Positions 1 to 7,673 of a stretch of DNA of 17,882 bases are shown here, in pieces. The DNA is from DATGFB01 sp032160545 (lineage in GTDB: Bacteria > Actinomycetota > Actinomycetes > Mycobacteriales > Jatrophihabitantaceae): NCBI GenBank assembly GCA_032160545.1, contig JAVHVN010000167.1, positions 1 to 17,882 of the forward strand, written 5' to 3'. The stretch's first letter is position 1, and each line of letters opens with the position of its first letter. A program made the position numbers and the translations under genes. The notes below the pieces were generated by a model. It was not told where the DNA came from. It searched no databases and saw nothing but the letters and a program-made list of their open reading frames with translations.

Positions 1-441
1 GGGGCCGTCCGGTGCGGCGGCGAGTTCTGCGTTCAGCGGGTCGCCGCGCTCGTCGGCGCCGACGCGCGTGCGCGCCACGAGCACGGCCAGGCGCGGATGG
101 GCGGCGAACAGCACGGCGGCCCGGGCGAGACTGCCCGGCGCCCACCAGCTGTCGTCGTCGGCGAACGCGACGCAGGGTGTCGTGGCCAGCTCGACGCCGA
201 GATTTCGGCCGGCGCAGGCGAGGTTGCGACCGGCCGCCACGACCGTCACGCCCGGCACCGCGGACAGTGTCTCGACCGTGCCGTCCGACGAGCCGTTGTC
301 GACGACGATCACGGCCGGACGCTCCGGCAGCTCGACCAAGTGCCGCAACGAGCGCAGTGCGGACTCGCGCCGGTCGCGGGTGATCATCACGACCGTGACG
401 TCTGCGCCCTCCTCGGGGCCGGATCGGTTCAGCGCGGCCAC
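1..441 (-). CDS. Family 2 glycosyltransferase, C-terminus missing (window edge)
   Basis: The reverse strand reads open from a GTG at 441 to the window edge, giving the first 147 residues. The N-terminal pattern is that of a GT-A fold family 2 glycosyltransferase: a first strand VTVVMITRDR (about residues 16-25), then VIVVDNGSSDGT, which holds the nucleotide-binding Asp, and a DDD metal/nucleotide-sugar motif inside FADDDSWW. Such enzymes transfer a sugar from a nucleotide-sugar donor, usually at the cytoplasmic face of the membrane. Acceptor and donor cannot be read from this fragment. The start overlaps the 3' end of the upstream SDR gene by 13 bp, so the two are probably co-transcribed and translationally coupled. 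GTG 441 was chosen because the conserved first strand follows about 15 residues later. Family call confident, substrate unknown. Confidence 0.85.
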   Translation of the reverse strand, partial: MAALNRSGPEEGADVTVVMITRDRRESALRSLRHLVELPERPAVIVVDNGSSDGTVETLSAVPGVTVVAAGRNLACAGRNLGVELATTPCVAFADDDSWWAPGSLARAAVLFAAHPRLAVLVARTRVGADERGDPLNAELAAAPDGP

Positions 442-1208
442 GCCGGCTCACGCCGCGAGTTGATCGTCAGGCTCTGGACGAAGCTGTCAGCCGGCAACGT
501 GATCATGAACTCGATGGCGCGGGCCACCGTGTCGGGATGCATCATGAGCTCGTCGGCCAGGTTCCACTGCTGCATCATCGGGGTGTTCATGGCGCTCGGC
601 AGCAGCCCGTGGATGCGCGCCGGCCACCCGTACTCGTGCGCCTCGCGCTGCATCACCTCGGTGAGCTTCGCGAGTGCCGCTTTCGACGAGTTGTAGGCGG
701 CCGCGTCCGCGCCGACGGTGATCGCGGAGATCGAGATGACGTTGACGACGTCAGCCGGGTACTCCCGGTCGCCGCCTGCCACGGTCCCGCGCAGGAACTC
801 CCGGCTGGTGAACAGCGGCCCGGTCTGGTTCACCGCGACGACCTGGTGCCACTGCTCGTCCGAGATGTCGAGCAGGCCGGCGCCGCGATCGGTGCCGGCG
901 TTGTTGATCAGGCAGTCGAAGCTCGACCCGAACTCGTCGAAGAGCTGCGCGACGGCCCGGGCCACCCCGGCGGAGTCCGTCACGTCGAGATGGAGCGGGG
1001 TGGCCCGGCCGCCGGCGGACTCGACGAGCTGCGCGGTCTGCTTCGCGGCTTCGACGTCGACATCGGCGGCGACGACGTGCGCCCCACCGCGGGCCAGCCG
1101 GCGGCAGGTGGCCCGCCCGAGACCGCTGCCGCCTCCCGTCACCAGGGCCGTCCGGCCCTCCAGCGGCCGGGTGGACGGGTAGTCGTTCGGCGCTGGGGCG
1201 GCTGGCAT
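429..1208 (-). CDS. SDR family NAD(P)-dependent oxidoreductase
   Basis: A 259-residue classical short-chain dehydrogenase/reductase of usual length. Visible motifs are the cofactor loop TGGGSGLG (residues 24-31), an acidic residue after the second strand (VVAADVD), the structural NNAG motif (102-105), and the catalytic Ser159, Tyr172 and Lys176 (YNSSK). The acidic residue after beta-2 suggests NAD(H) rather than NADP(H); this is inference. It would oxidise or reduce a hydroxyl/keto group of an unknown substrate in the cytoplasm. The ATG at 1208 is preferred over an in-frame start at 1346 because an AGAGGAGC Shine-Dalgarno (1213-1220) sits 4 bp upstream and the family's N-terminus fits. The next gene, a glycosyltransferase, starts inside its 3' end, so the pair probably belongs to one pathway, perhaps a surface glycan or glycolipid. 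Confidence 0.9.
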   Translation of the reverse strand: MPAAPAPNDYPSTRPLEGRTALVTGGGSGLGRATCRRLARGGAHVVAADVDVEAAKQTAQLVESAGGRATPLHLDVTDSAGVARAVAQLFDEFGSSFDCLINNAGTDRGAGLLDISDEQWHQVVAVNQTGPLFTSREFLRGTVAGGDREYPADVVNVISISAITVGADAAAYNSSKAALAKLTEVMQREAHEYGWPARIHGLLPSAMNTPMMQQWNLADELMMHPDTVARAIEFMITLPADSFVQSLTINSRREPAWPR

Positions 1209-1466
1209 CGAAGCTCCTCTGATCGAGCCCTGTGCGGTCTCGGGAGTCCTACCGAAACCGAGCGCCGCCGAAACCGCTCCGGCGAACGATCGTGGTCGGA
1301 CCGGCGGCAGTCGCGAGGCGCGAGTCGATGCCGGCGCAAGGAGCACTTCTCGTTCGTGTGCGCCGACGGCAGCACAGGGCTCGGCGTCGCGGCGGGTCTA
1401 TGCACCTGGCCCACGGGCGCCACTGGCGCACCCGCGCGATTGCGGGCCGCGCGCAGCCGCCGAATC
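1209..1466 (-). promoter_or_regulatory. Gap upstream of the SDR gene with a 9-bp direct repeat
   Basis: These 258 bp separate the nucleotidyltransferase stop from the SDR start and should hold the SDR promoter. The 9-mer CCGAAACCG occurs twice, at 1252-1260 and 1268-1276, with start points 16 bp apart, about 45-70 bp upstream of the SDR ATG. It could be a tandem regulator site or chance in GC-rich DNA. No convincing -35/-10 pair was found, and I see no gene here. Confidence 0.25.
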
Positions 1467-2048
1467 TCAGTGCCAATCGGCCTCATCCGCTGCGTACCGC
1501 CCCGCCAGCAGGTCGGCGGGGGTGTCGAGGTCGCGCGGGTCACCGGGCACGGCCACCGCGTCGACCAGGTCGGGCCGGCTCTGCAGCAGGCGCCGCGCGC
1601 CGTCGTCCGGAGCCGCGAGCTCGAGGGCCGTCCGCCACAACGCGGGCGCCATCACCACCGGGTGCCCGCGGGTGCCTGCGAAGTCCGCGACGGCGATCCG
1701 CCCGGGCCGCCAGGCTGCCGCGACGGCGCGCACGGCGGTGGCGCCGATCCCGGGTTGATCCACCAGGCACACGGCCACCGCGTCGCTGCCGGACGCGGCC
1801 TCGATCGCGATCGCGAGCGACGAGCGCAGGCCGTCCTCAGGGCGCCGGTTGACGAGCACGGTCGCACCCGGCACCTCGACGCCGCAGCGCACGACGGCCA
1901 GGACCGGCACGCAACCCGCTGCGTGAAGCGCGGCCGCCGCCCGGTCGACGAGCCGGGTGCCGGCGACGACGAGTTCGGCCTTGGGGCCGCCCATCCGCGA
2001 GCCCGCGCCCGCTGCGAGCACGACGCCGGCGATCGTGGAGCGATCCAT
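1467..2048 (-). CDS. MobA/MocA-like nucleotidyltransferase
   Basis: A 193-residue protein of the NTP_transf_3 family. It has the nucleotide-binding signature LAAGAGSRMGGPK (residues 11-23), the EDGLRSSL segment (71-78) typical of MocA/MobA-like proteins, a metal-binding Asp in LVDQPG (D97), and GTRGHPVVM near 125, where the family has G.RGHPV. Relatives transfer CMP or GMP to molybdopterin (MocA, MobA); others carry out unrelated nucleotidyl transfers. No molybdoenzyme or molybdopterin-synthesis gene is visible nearby, so the substrate is open. The ATG at 2048 lies 27 bp after the stop of the K+ channel gene, and the two are probably in one transcript. The family call is firm; the molybdenum role is only the commonest possibility. 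Confidence 0.8.
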   Translation of the reverse strand: MDRSTIAGVVLAAGAGSRMGGPKAELVVAGTRLVDRAAAALHAAGCVPVLAVVRCGVEVPGATVLVNRRPEDGLRSSLAIAIEAASGSDAVAVCLVDQPGIGATAVRAVAAAWRPGRIAVADFAGTRGHPVVMAPALWRTALELAAPDDGARRLLQSRPDLVDAVAVPGDPRDLDTPADLLAGRYAADEADWH

Positions 2049-2075
2049 CCCCAGACCCTAGGCGTGGACGGTTCC

Positions 2076-3845
2076 CTACGCTGCGGGCTGGTCGCTGCGC
2101 AACACCCGCAGCAGCTCGTCGTACGGGCCGACCAGATAGGCCTGGTCGCCGCCGCGGAACTCGGTGTCGCGACGCGGCGGGTACTCGAGGCGGCCGTTCT
2201 CGTGCGCGCGGCTGATCGCGACCACGCGCACGCGTGCCGAGAGCTCGAGCATGGTGCACCCGTTCAGGCCCCCGCTCGGCGAGACGGTGAGCCGGCCGAG
2301 CAGCAGCGGTTCATGCTGGACATAGAACGTGGCCAGGATGTCGAGCCCCAGCGCCGCGCCGACGAACCAGGGCGCCGCCAGCGCCGACGTCGAGCGCACG
2401 TTGCGGAAGCCGAAGCCGGACTCCACGGTCTGCGCCAGCTGACGGTCGAACACGCGCATGACGACCGGGACGTGCGCACGCCGCTCGCCCAGCAGGTCGT
2501 CGACGGCAAGACCGGTCTCGATGTTCGCGAGGTCGTTGCTCGTGAGCACAGCGACCGCGCGGGCCGCCGGCAGGTTGGCCGATGCCAGGGTGTTGGGAAC
2601 CGTCGAGTCCCCGATGATCACCGGGACGCGCAGGGCGCGAGCATTGCCGAGGTAGCGGTTGTTCTCGTCCCGGTCGAGGACGACGACCGGCACGCCGGCC
2701 GCGACCAGGCCCTCGACCACTCGCACGCCCACCGAGCCGAGGCCGACCACGATGACGTGGTTGCGCATGCGGGTGACCTGCTGGCGACCGAGCGACTGCT
2801 CGAGCCGGCGACTCACCAGCAGGTTCGTCAGCAGGGCGTAGACGACCGTGACGAGGGTGGCGCCGAGGATCATCAGCACGATCGCGTACGCCTTGAGCCC
2901 CGTCGACTCTGCGGTGAACGAGACGTCCCCGTAGCCGACGGTCGTCAGTGTCTCGGTCGTGAAGTACAGGGCATCGAGAACGCCGATGTGCTTGCCGGGT
3001 CCGGTGCGGTACGCCACGGCCAGCAGCACGGTCGAGACGAACGCCAGGCAGAGCAGCGCGATCAGCGTCCAGCGCAGCCTTCGGTCGGTCTCGCGTGCGA
3101 AGCCGGCGAGGTAGCGCAGCAGCAGCGCACCGCGCAACCGCGGAGTGCGCAAGGGCTGCTCGTCGGGCGCGCGCACCAGCCCGCGCGCCGCGAGGTCGGC
3201 GGGCGTGCCGATCACCACGACCCGATCGCCCGGGGCCACGTCGGCGTCACGCCCGGGGCAGACGTCGAGGTCCTCCTGCCCCGCGCGGACGACCGCGATC
3301 GGCGCGAGATCGCCGAACACGCTGCGCAGCGTGCCCGCCTCGGTGACGGGCACCTCGACGATGCTGAAGTTCTGGCCCGCCAGATCGACGTGGCTCTCCG
3401 AACGGCCGAGGCACGCCTCGACGAACGACGGCGCGGAGAGCGTGGCGACGTCGAGCACGGTCCCCGGGCCGGTCACCCGGGTCACGGCCCGTCCGACCGC
3501 CGGGTTGGACAGCGCGACGACGACCCGCAGGTCGGGACGCAGCCGCCGCGCCAGCAGCGCGACGTCGAGGTTGCGCAGCTCGTCCGGGTCGACGCACAGC
3601 AGGGCGGCAGCCGAGCCGAGCCCAGCCTCGTGCAGCGTGGCCGAGCGCTGCGCGCTGCCGGCGATGTGCGGGACGCCGAGCTCCGCCACGATGCGCATCA
3701 GCCGCGGCTCGGCACCCGCGTCGACGACTACGACCTGCGCGTCCGCCGCGACCAGCTGCTCGATCACCCGCAGGCCGACGTCGTGCAGCCCGCACACGAT
3801 CACGTGTCCGGACGGGGTGGCGCTCACGTCCTCGGGCCAGGCCAC
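2076..3845 (-). CDS. Potassium channel with RCK (TrkA-N) domains on both sides of the pore
   Basis: A 589-residue protein. Domain order is: a first Rossmann/TrkA-N domain (about 14-135, GLHDVG at 19-24, acidic D42 after beta-2); a TrkA-C-like part (about 160-220); transmembrane helix 1 (about 259-280); a pore loop with the K+ selectivity filter TVGYGD (302-307); helix 2 (about 319-344); a second TrkA-N domain (about 361-460, GLGSVG at 368-373, D391); and a C-terminal TrkA-C-like part. It should form a tetrameric K+ channel in the inner membrane gated by nucleotides or ions bound to the RCK domains. Known prokaryotic RCK channels such as MthK and GsuK place RCK domains only after the pore; here one also precedes it. 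The GTG at 3845 has a weak ribosome site, and an in-frame GTG at 3827 is an alternative. It is probably co-transcribed with the nucleotidyltransferase downstream. Confidence 0.9.
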   Translation of the reverse strand: MAWPEDVSATPSGHVIVCGLHDVGLRVIEQLVAADAQVVVVDAGAEPRLMRIVAELGVPHIAGSAQRSATLHEAGLGSAAALLCVDPDELRNLDVALLARRLRPDLRVVVALSNPAVGRAVTRVTGPGTVLDVATLSAPSFVEACLGRSESHVDLAGQNFSIVEVPVTEAGTLRSVFGDLAPIAVVRAGQEDLDVCPGRDADVAPGDRVVVIGTPADLAARGLVRAPDEQPLRTPRLRGALLLRYLAGFARETDRRLRWTLIALLCLAFVSTVLLAVAYRTGPGKHIGVLDALYFTTETLTTVGYGDVSFTAESTGLKAYAIVLMILGATLVTVVYALLTNLLVSRRLEQSLGRQQVTRMRNHVIVVGLGSVGVRVVEGLVAAGVPVVVLDRDENNRYLGNARALRVPVIIGDSTVPNTLASANLPAARAVAVLTSNDLANIETGLAVDDLLGERRAHVPVVMRVFDRQLAQTVESGFGFRNVRSTSALAAPWFVGAALGLDILATFYVQHEPLLLGRLTVSPSGGLNGCTMLELSARVRVVAISRAHENGRLEYPPRRDTEFRGGDQAYLVGPYDELLRVLRSDQPAA

Positions 3846-3876
3846 CCGGACAGCGTGGCAGAACGCGAGGGCGCAG

Positions 3877-3894
3877 GATGTCCTCGAGATGTCC
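3877..3894 (-). promoter_or_regulatory. Direct repeat upstream of the channel gene
   Basis: The heptamer GATGTCC (plus strand) occurs at 3877-3883 and again at 3888-3894, 11 bp apart, about one helical turn. It lies some 30-50 bp upstream of the channel start, inside the 127-bp gap to the DUF5994 gene. The spacing suits two protomers of a DNA-binding protein on one helix face. No bound factor is known, and chance is quite possible. Confidence 0.2.
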
Positions 3895-3972
3895 GCGGCG
3901 CTACAGCGCAGTGCGGCGTGCGGCGTTCAGGCCGGCATTGGCCGCACACGCGGGCCGGACGTCCAGCGGGCG

Positions 3973-4404
3973 TCAGTCGCGAACGACCGCCGATTCGACC
4001 GCCGCGGCGAGGGTCTCCGCGGCGCTGAGGCGGTTGCCGGGCGTGGTCGCCATGCCCATCGCGCGTGTCGCGACCTTCTCGTCGACGTCCGGCGGGATCA
4101 CGAGCAGGACGAGCCGCTTGCCCGCGCCGAGGACCACAGCCGTGGCCGGGTCCTGGACTCCGTACCAGCTCACCTTCGTCCGGTGCCCGCCCTGCGGAGT
4201 CCAGTTCAGCGGGGTCTCGACCCATTCCGCGCGGTTGAGCATGATGCCGCGGATGCTGCCGTAGCGCTCGCCGATCACCAGGAGCACCGGCTGCAGCTCC
4301 TTGTCGAGGTCGAGCGTGTACGGCCACCACGCGCCGTGCAGCCGGTCGCCGTGGGACGAACGCGGGGCCATCGCAATCCTGGGCTCGGGGTCCGAACGGC
4401 TCAT
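3973..4404 (-). CDS. DUF5994 family protein
   Basis: A 143-residue cytoplasmic protein that I recognise as DUF5994, a small actinobacterial family of unknown function. The family-like features are a RIAMAPRSSHGDRLHGAWWPYT start (core GAWWP at about 24-28), a middle segment with NRAEW and LNWTP, a KVSWYGVQDP segment, and a late LLVIPPD element (about 100-106) followed by a helix. The ATG at 4404 was chosen because the conserved block begins about nine residues later. In-frame codons extend far upstream, but that stretch is antisense to the peptidase gene. The ribosome site is weak (GGCGG). It precedes the K+ channel gene on the same strand by 127 bp and may or may not share its transcript. No function can be inferred from the sequence. 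Confidence 0.75.
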   Translation of the reverse strand: MSRSDPEPRIAMAPRSSHGDRLHGAWWPYTLDLDKELQPVLLVIGERYGSIRGIMLNRAEWVETPLNWTPQGGHRTKVSWYGVQDPATAVVLGAGKRLVLLVIPPDVDEKVATRAMGMATTPGNRLSAAETLAAAVESAVVRD

Positions 4405-4681
4405 CGTGCCGCCGCCGGAGCGACCGGGCACGGCGGCCGGCCGAGCCCGTGAGGGGGCGGATCTGCCATGAGTGATGTTGCGGACATGCACGTGCTCCCG
4501 GGGGTCGCCGACCGCGCCTGGGCTTGCCGGATACAACCACGATCCACCACCGCGCGCGGAATGACCAGCCCGGCCCGATACGCACGATTGGCGGCGAGCC
4601 GCAGACAGGGCCCTCCGGAGGCAGCGGCGCGTGCCGCGCGCGAGGCGATCCGTACGGCCCGCCCCGGTCTCGGCGCCGGGA
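4405..4681. other. Non-coding gap between the peptidase and DUF5994 genes
   Basis: This 277-bp gap follows the stop of the S53 peptidase and precedes the DUF5994 start, both on the minus strand. Just after the peptidase stop, the minus strand reads CCCGG, eight bases, then CCGGG: a short 5-bp hairpin without a U-tract, too weak to call a terminator. I see no convincing gene or promoter. Open frames here lack family resemblance and ribosome sites. Confidence 0.3.
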
Positions 4682-5884
4682 TCAGAAGGCGGCTGTGCCG
4701 TTCGGGGTGCCCAGGCCCGTGGGGCCGTCGTAGCCGGGCTTGGCGGTGCACAGGTACGAGCCGCCGCAGGAACCGTTGCTCCCCGTCGTGATGTCGTGCA
4801 GCGCGCCCGGATTGCCGTACGGCGCGGAGCCGTAGGTGACCGACCCGGCGTTGCCGGCCAGGGCATACACGCCCGCGACGATCGGCGCGCCGGCGCTGGT
4901 GCCGCCGACGGTGCCCCAGCCTGAGAAGCACTGTCCGAGCAGCTTCTGCACGACATTGCAGTTGGTGTCATAGACCGCCACGCCCGTGTTCGGGTCGGCG
5001 ACCGCACTCACGTCGGCCACGCTGCGACGCGTGCAGCCGGTGTCGGTCTGCCACGACGGCTTGGGCTCGTAGGCCGAGCACCCGCTGCCGGCCTTGCTCC
5101 ACGCCGACTCGTTCCACCCACCGCTCGTCCGGGTGAGCGTCGTGCCGCCCACCGCGGTGACGTACCGGGATGCGGCCGGGTACTCGACTCCGTAGCCGGC
5201 GTCGCCCGAGCTCACGGTGATCGCCACCCCGGGGTGGTTGAAGTGTGCGTCGTCGGTCGTCTCGCTCGCCGCTTCGGCACCGCCGTAGCTGTTCGAGATG
5301 ACGGTGGCCCCCAGCCGCGCCGCCGTGTCGACCGCGGCGTACAGGTTTGCGTTGGCGTTCGAGGTCGCCTCGACGAGCAGGATGTGGCAGTTCGGGCACA
5401 CCGCCGAGGCCATGTCGAGGTCGAGGCTGATCTCCAACGCCCATCCGGCGTTGTTGGCCGGGTACGAGCCCTGCACCCCCGCCTGGTTGACCTTCTTGAA
5501 GCACCCGTTCGCCGTGGTGCACGCGGGCAGTCCGTAGTGCGACCGGTAGACGGCCAGGTCGGTCTCCGCGGTCTTGTCGTCGTAGGCGTCGACGATCGCG
5601 ATGGTCTGGCCACTGCCACGGGTCGCGTCGAGCACGTACGCGCTGCGCAGGTCGGCAGGCCCGTACCCCGTCGGCCCGGCGGTGGCGAACGGCCGGTCGT
5701 GACTGTCCGCGAGAACCGTGAGGTTGCAGTGCACGAGACCGGCCTGTTGACCCGAGTCGCATGCTCCGCGCAACGCGTGCAGCAGTCCGGAGCCGGCCGG
5801 TCCCGAGGCGCCCGCGGATGACGGCGCGAGAAGCACCGCAGCTCCCGTCACGGCGACGACCGCGACGAGTGATCGGATCCGCAT
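4682..5884 (-). CDS. Secreted S53 (sedolisin-type) serine-carboxyl peptidase without pro-domain
   Basis: A 400-residue exported peptidase. Starting at ATG 5884 it opens with a signal peptide (MRIRS, then a hydrophobic stretch to about residue 22, Ala-rich cleavage region). The S53 active site is visible: Glu151 and Asp155 in WALEISLDLD, the oxyanion Asp228 in VSSGD, and the nucleophile Ser330 in GGTSAGAP. The C-terminus has HDITTG and GYDGPTGLGTP, which match the calcium-site region of sedolisins. It carries 12 cysteines, suggesting several disulfides. Typical S53 enzymes have a pro-kumamolisin propeptide of about 150-190 residues; here only some 60 residues separate the signal peptide from the catalytic fold. 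ATG 5884 is preferred over an in-frame start at 6013 because GGGGGA lies 4 bp upstream and the signal peptide begins there. It should degrade extracellular protein; substrates are unknown. Confidence 0.88.
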   Translation of the reverse strand: MRIRSLVAVVAVTGAAVLLAPSSAGASGPAGSGLLHALRGACDSGQQAGLVHCNLTVLADSHDRPFATAGPTGYGPADLRSAYVLDATRGSGQTIAIVDAYDDKTAETDLAVYRSHYGLPACTTANGCFKKVNQAGVQGSYPANNAGWALEISLDLDMASAVCPNCHILLVEATSNANANLYAAVDTAARLGATVISNSYGGAEAASETTDDAHFNHPGVAITVSSGDAGYGVEYPAASRYVTAVGGTTLTRTSGGWNESAWSKAGSGCSAYEPKPSWQTDTGCTRRSVADVSAVADPNTGVAVYDTNCNVVQKLLGQCFSGWGTVGGTSAGAPIVAGVYALAGNAGSVTYGSAPYGNPGALHDITTGSNGSCGGSYLCTAKPGYDGPTGLGTPNGTAAF

Positions 5885-6135
5885 GGTGTCCCCCGCGACC
5901 TCGGCAAACCGGACGAACTGGTGCCGGATCGTATGGCTGCGGTCGTTGCCTGGCGGTGAGGTGCTAGGCGCGGAACCCATGACCTCCCGGCCGCCGGACG
6001 GCTCGCCCAGCAATTCTTAGCGTCGAGTTGACGTTCACATGGGTTCCTCATGAGCCGCGGCATCGCACGGTAGTCCGACCTCGCCAGAGGGAGTCGCGCA
6101 TCGAGGCGCGGCGTCTGCTTCGAAGGAGGACGCCC
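5885..6135. promoter_or_regulatory. Divergent promoter region between peptidase and PepSY genes
   Basis: These 251 bp separate two divergently oriented genes and must hold promoters for both. A TTGACG hexamer on the plus strand (6028-6033) could be a -35 element for the PepSY/amidase unit, but no good -10 follows at the usual distance. On the minus strand TAAGAAT is a possible -10. The Shine-Dalgarno AAGGAGG of the PepSY gene is at 6123-6129. No gene is supported inside the gap. Confidence 0.35.
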
Positions 6136-6624
6136 ATGCAGTACGACGAGAACACCCCCGACCCGGTGGGGCGGAGCAAGCCCCGGCTCGGGCTCACGAT
6201 CGGCTTGGTGTCGGCAGGCATCGCGGCGGGAGCCATCGGTGCGATGGCCGTCGGGGCCGGCGCGACGACGAACGGCACCGCCGGCTCGGCGGCGAGCGGC
6301 TACGGCTTCTCGGCCCCCACCGGCACCCCCTCGGGAACTGCCGCGCCTGGCACCGGCGGGCACGGCGGTCCGGGTGCACCGGGTGGCGTCGGCGGCGCGG
6401 CGCCCGTCCGAAGCGACGAGAAGGCGCTGACCGACTCGCAGACCGCGACGCTCAAGGCCGAGGCGCTGAAGGCGGTACCCGGCGGCACCGTCGTTCGCGT
6501 CGAGACCGACTCCGGCGATGCGGCGTACGAGGCACACATGACCAAGTCGGACGGCACCGTGGTGACGGTCAAGTTCGACAGCAACCTGAAGGTCACCGGC
6601 GTCGAGGACGGCATGGGCAGGTGA
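6136..6624 (+). CDS. Membrane-anchored PepSY-like domain protein
   Basis: A 162-residue protein. A short cytoplasmic N-terminus (1-17) is followed by one transmembrane helix (about 18-42), a Gly/Ala/Pro/Thr-rich linker (about 43-92), and a C-terminal PepSY-like domain (about 95-157). The domain shows the helix-then-strands pattern ALTDSQTATLKAEALKAVPG, VVRVETDSG, YEAHMTKSDGT, VTVKFDSNLKV. PepSY domains are often extracytoplasmic and thought to inhibit peptidases or bind cell-wall ligands. ATG 6136 has a near-perfect AAGGAGG (6123-6129) 6 bp upstream, which rules out the in-frame start at 6028. The amidase gene follows 68 bp after the stop on the same strand, so an envelope-related operon is likely. 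The secreted peptidase encoded divergently is a possible, unproven target. Confidence 0.75.
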   Translation: MQYDENTPDPVGRSKPRLGLTIGLVSAGIAAGAIGAMAVGAGATTNGTAGSAASGYGFSAPTGTPSGTAAPGTGGHGGPGAPGGVGGAAPVRSDEKALTDSQTATLKAEALKAVPGGTVVRVETDSGDAAYEAHMTKSDGTVVTVKFDSNLKVTGVEDGMGR

Positions 6625-6692
6625 GCCGCCGGCCGGGGCCGGGGGTGCGCGCGTTGCCCGCTCCCGGCTCCGGCCTGGGGCATGATCGCGGG

Positions 6693-7673
6693 GTGACACG
6701 GACGGGACCGCCCATCCGGCGCCGACGGTGCCTGGTCGTGGTGCTCACCGGTGCCGCGCTGCTGGCTTCGGCGTGCGGATCGTCGCACCGGACGGCAGCG
6801 CCGAGCGGCCCGGCTACGGCGGTGCTCCCGAGCACCTCGGCATCGACGACATCGCCGACGTCCGCGGCGCCGAGTACCCCACCGCATCCGTCCACGACCC
6901 GGCGCACGACTGCGGCGCCACCGGCGCCGCCCACGTCCAAGCAGCCGGCGCCCACCCCGGCCGGCGTCCCGACGGTCGCGGCCGGTGTGACCGTCCCGCC
7001 CGGGACCGGGCCGGTCGTCGTGCTCGATCCCGGCCACAGCGTCACGGTGCACGCGACCGATCCGGCCACCGGTCTGGACGTGTCCGACTACGAGAACGAG
7101 CCGGAGATGCGGGACGTCTTCGCGATCGCGCTGCTCGTCAAGGCCCGGCTGCAGGCGGTGGGCTACCGGGTCGTCATGACCAAGAGCACCGTCGGCGACC
7201 CGACCTCGCTCGGTGAGCGGGCGGCCGTAGCAAATTCGGCGCACGCCGCGCTCGCCGTGAGCATCCACGACCAGGCCGGCACGAACGGCGGCATCCCGTT
7301 CGCATCCGGCAACAACACGGTGTACTACCAGTCGGTCGGCGACTACCGCACTACCTCGTCGGGCAAGCGGGTCACCTTCACGGATGCGAACGTCGCCGCA
7401 CTGAGCAAGAAGTACGGCGGCATCTTCCAGGCGCAGCGATCACAGGCCGAAGGGCACCCGGTCACCGTGCTCGGCAACACCGGCTACGACCTCGGCAGCC
7501 GCGGCCTTCCCCCCGGCAACATCTGGATCGTGCAACTGCTGTCGAAGGTGCCGTGGATCTACAACGAAGCCGGCGGCAACAGTCCCGGCCAGTCCGGGCT
7601 GAACGCAGCCGACAAGCAGCGCTATGCCAACGGCCTGGTCGCTTCCATCCAGCGGTGCGTCCCGGTCAGGTAG
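6693..7673 (+). CDS. N-acetylmuramoyl-L-alanine amidase (Amidase_3), putative lipoprotein
   Basis: A 326-residue exported amidase. The N-terminus has an RRRR cluster, a hydrophobic stretch and a lipobox-like ASAC (Cys28; Ala instead of Leu at -3), then a Ser/Thr/Pro/Ala-rich linker (about 31-100) and a catalytic domain from about 106. Zinc-site residues are His115 (LDPGH), Glu138 before the MRDVFAIAL helix, and His192 (SIHDQ); the catalytic Glu is Glu292 in YNEAGGN. It would cleave the bond between MurNAc and L-Ala in peptidoglycan outside the membrane. The GTG at 6693 gives a compact signal peptide. An in-frame GTG at 6621 overlaps the PepSY stop (GTGA), but would put 24 odd residues before the signal. 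Its 3' end overlaps the convergent ANTAR gene by 52 bp. Confidence 0.85.
   Translation: MTRTGPPIRRRRCLVVVLTGAALLASACGSSHRTAAPSGPATAVLPSTSASTTSPTSAAPSTPPHPSTTRRTTAAPPAPPTSKQPAPTPAGVPTVAAGVTVPPGTGPVVVLDPGHSVTVHATDPATGLDVSDYENEPEMRDVFAIALLVKARLQAVGYRVVMTKSTVGDPTSLGERAAVANSAHAALAVSIHDQAGTNGGIPFASGNNTVYYQSVGDYRTTSSGKRVTFTDANVAALSKKYGGIFQAQRSQAEGHPVTVLGNTGYDLGSRGLPPGNIWIVQLLSKVPWIYNEAGGNSPGQSGLNAADKQRYANGLVASIQRCVPVR

Noticed and set aside
429..1346. The longer SDR start at 1346
   Set aside because: The ATG at 1208 has an AGAGGAGC site at the right distance, and the extra 46 residues do not resemble any SDR N-terminus.
537..4028. A plus-strand open frame of over 1,100 codons across the SDR, nucleotidyltransferase and channel genes
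   Set aside because: It is antisense to three genes with clear family motifs, is rich in Arg/Asp/His/Gly as antisense frames of GC-rich genes are, and has no domain of its own.
6621..6692. The amidase start at GTG 6621 overlapping the PepSY stop
   Set aside because: It would place 24 Pro/Gly/Arg-rich residues before the signal peptide. Coupling by GTGA overlap is attractive, but the start at 6693 gives a normal export signal.
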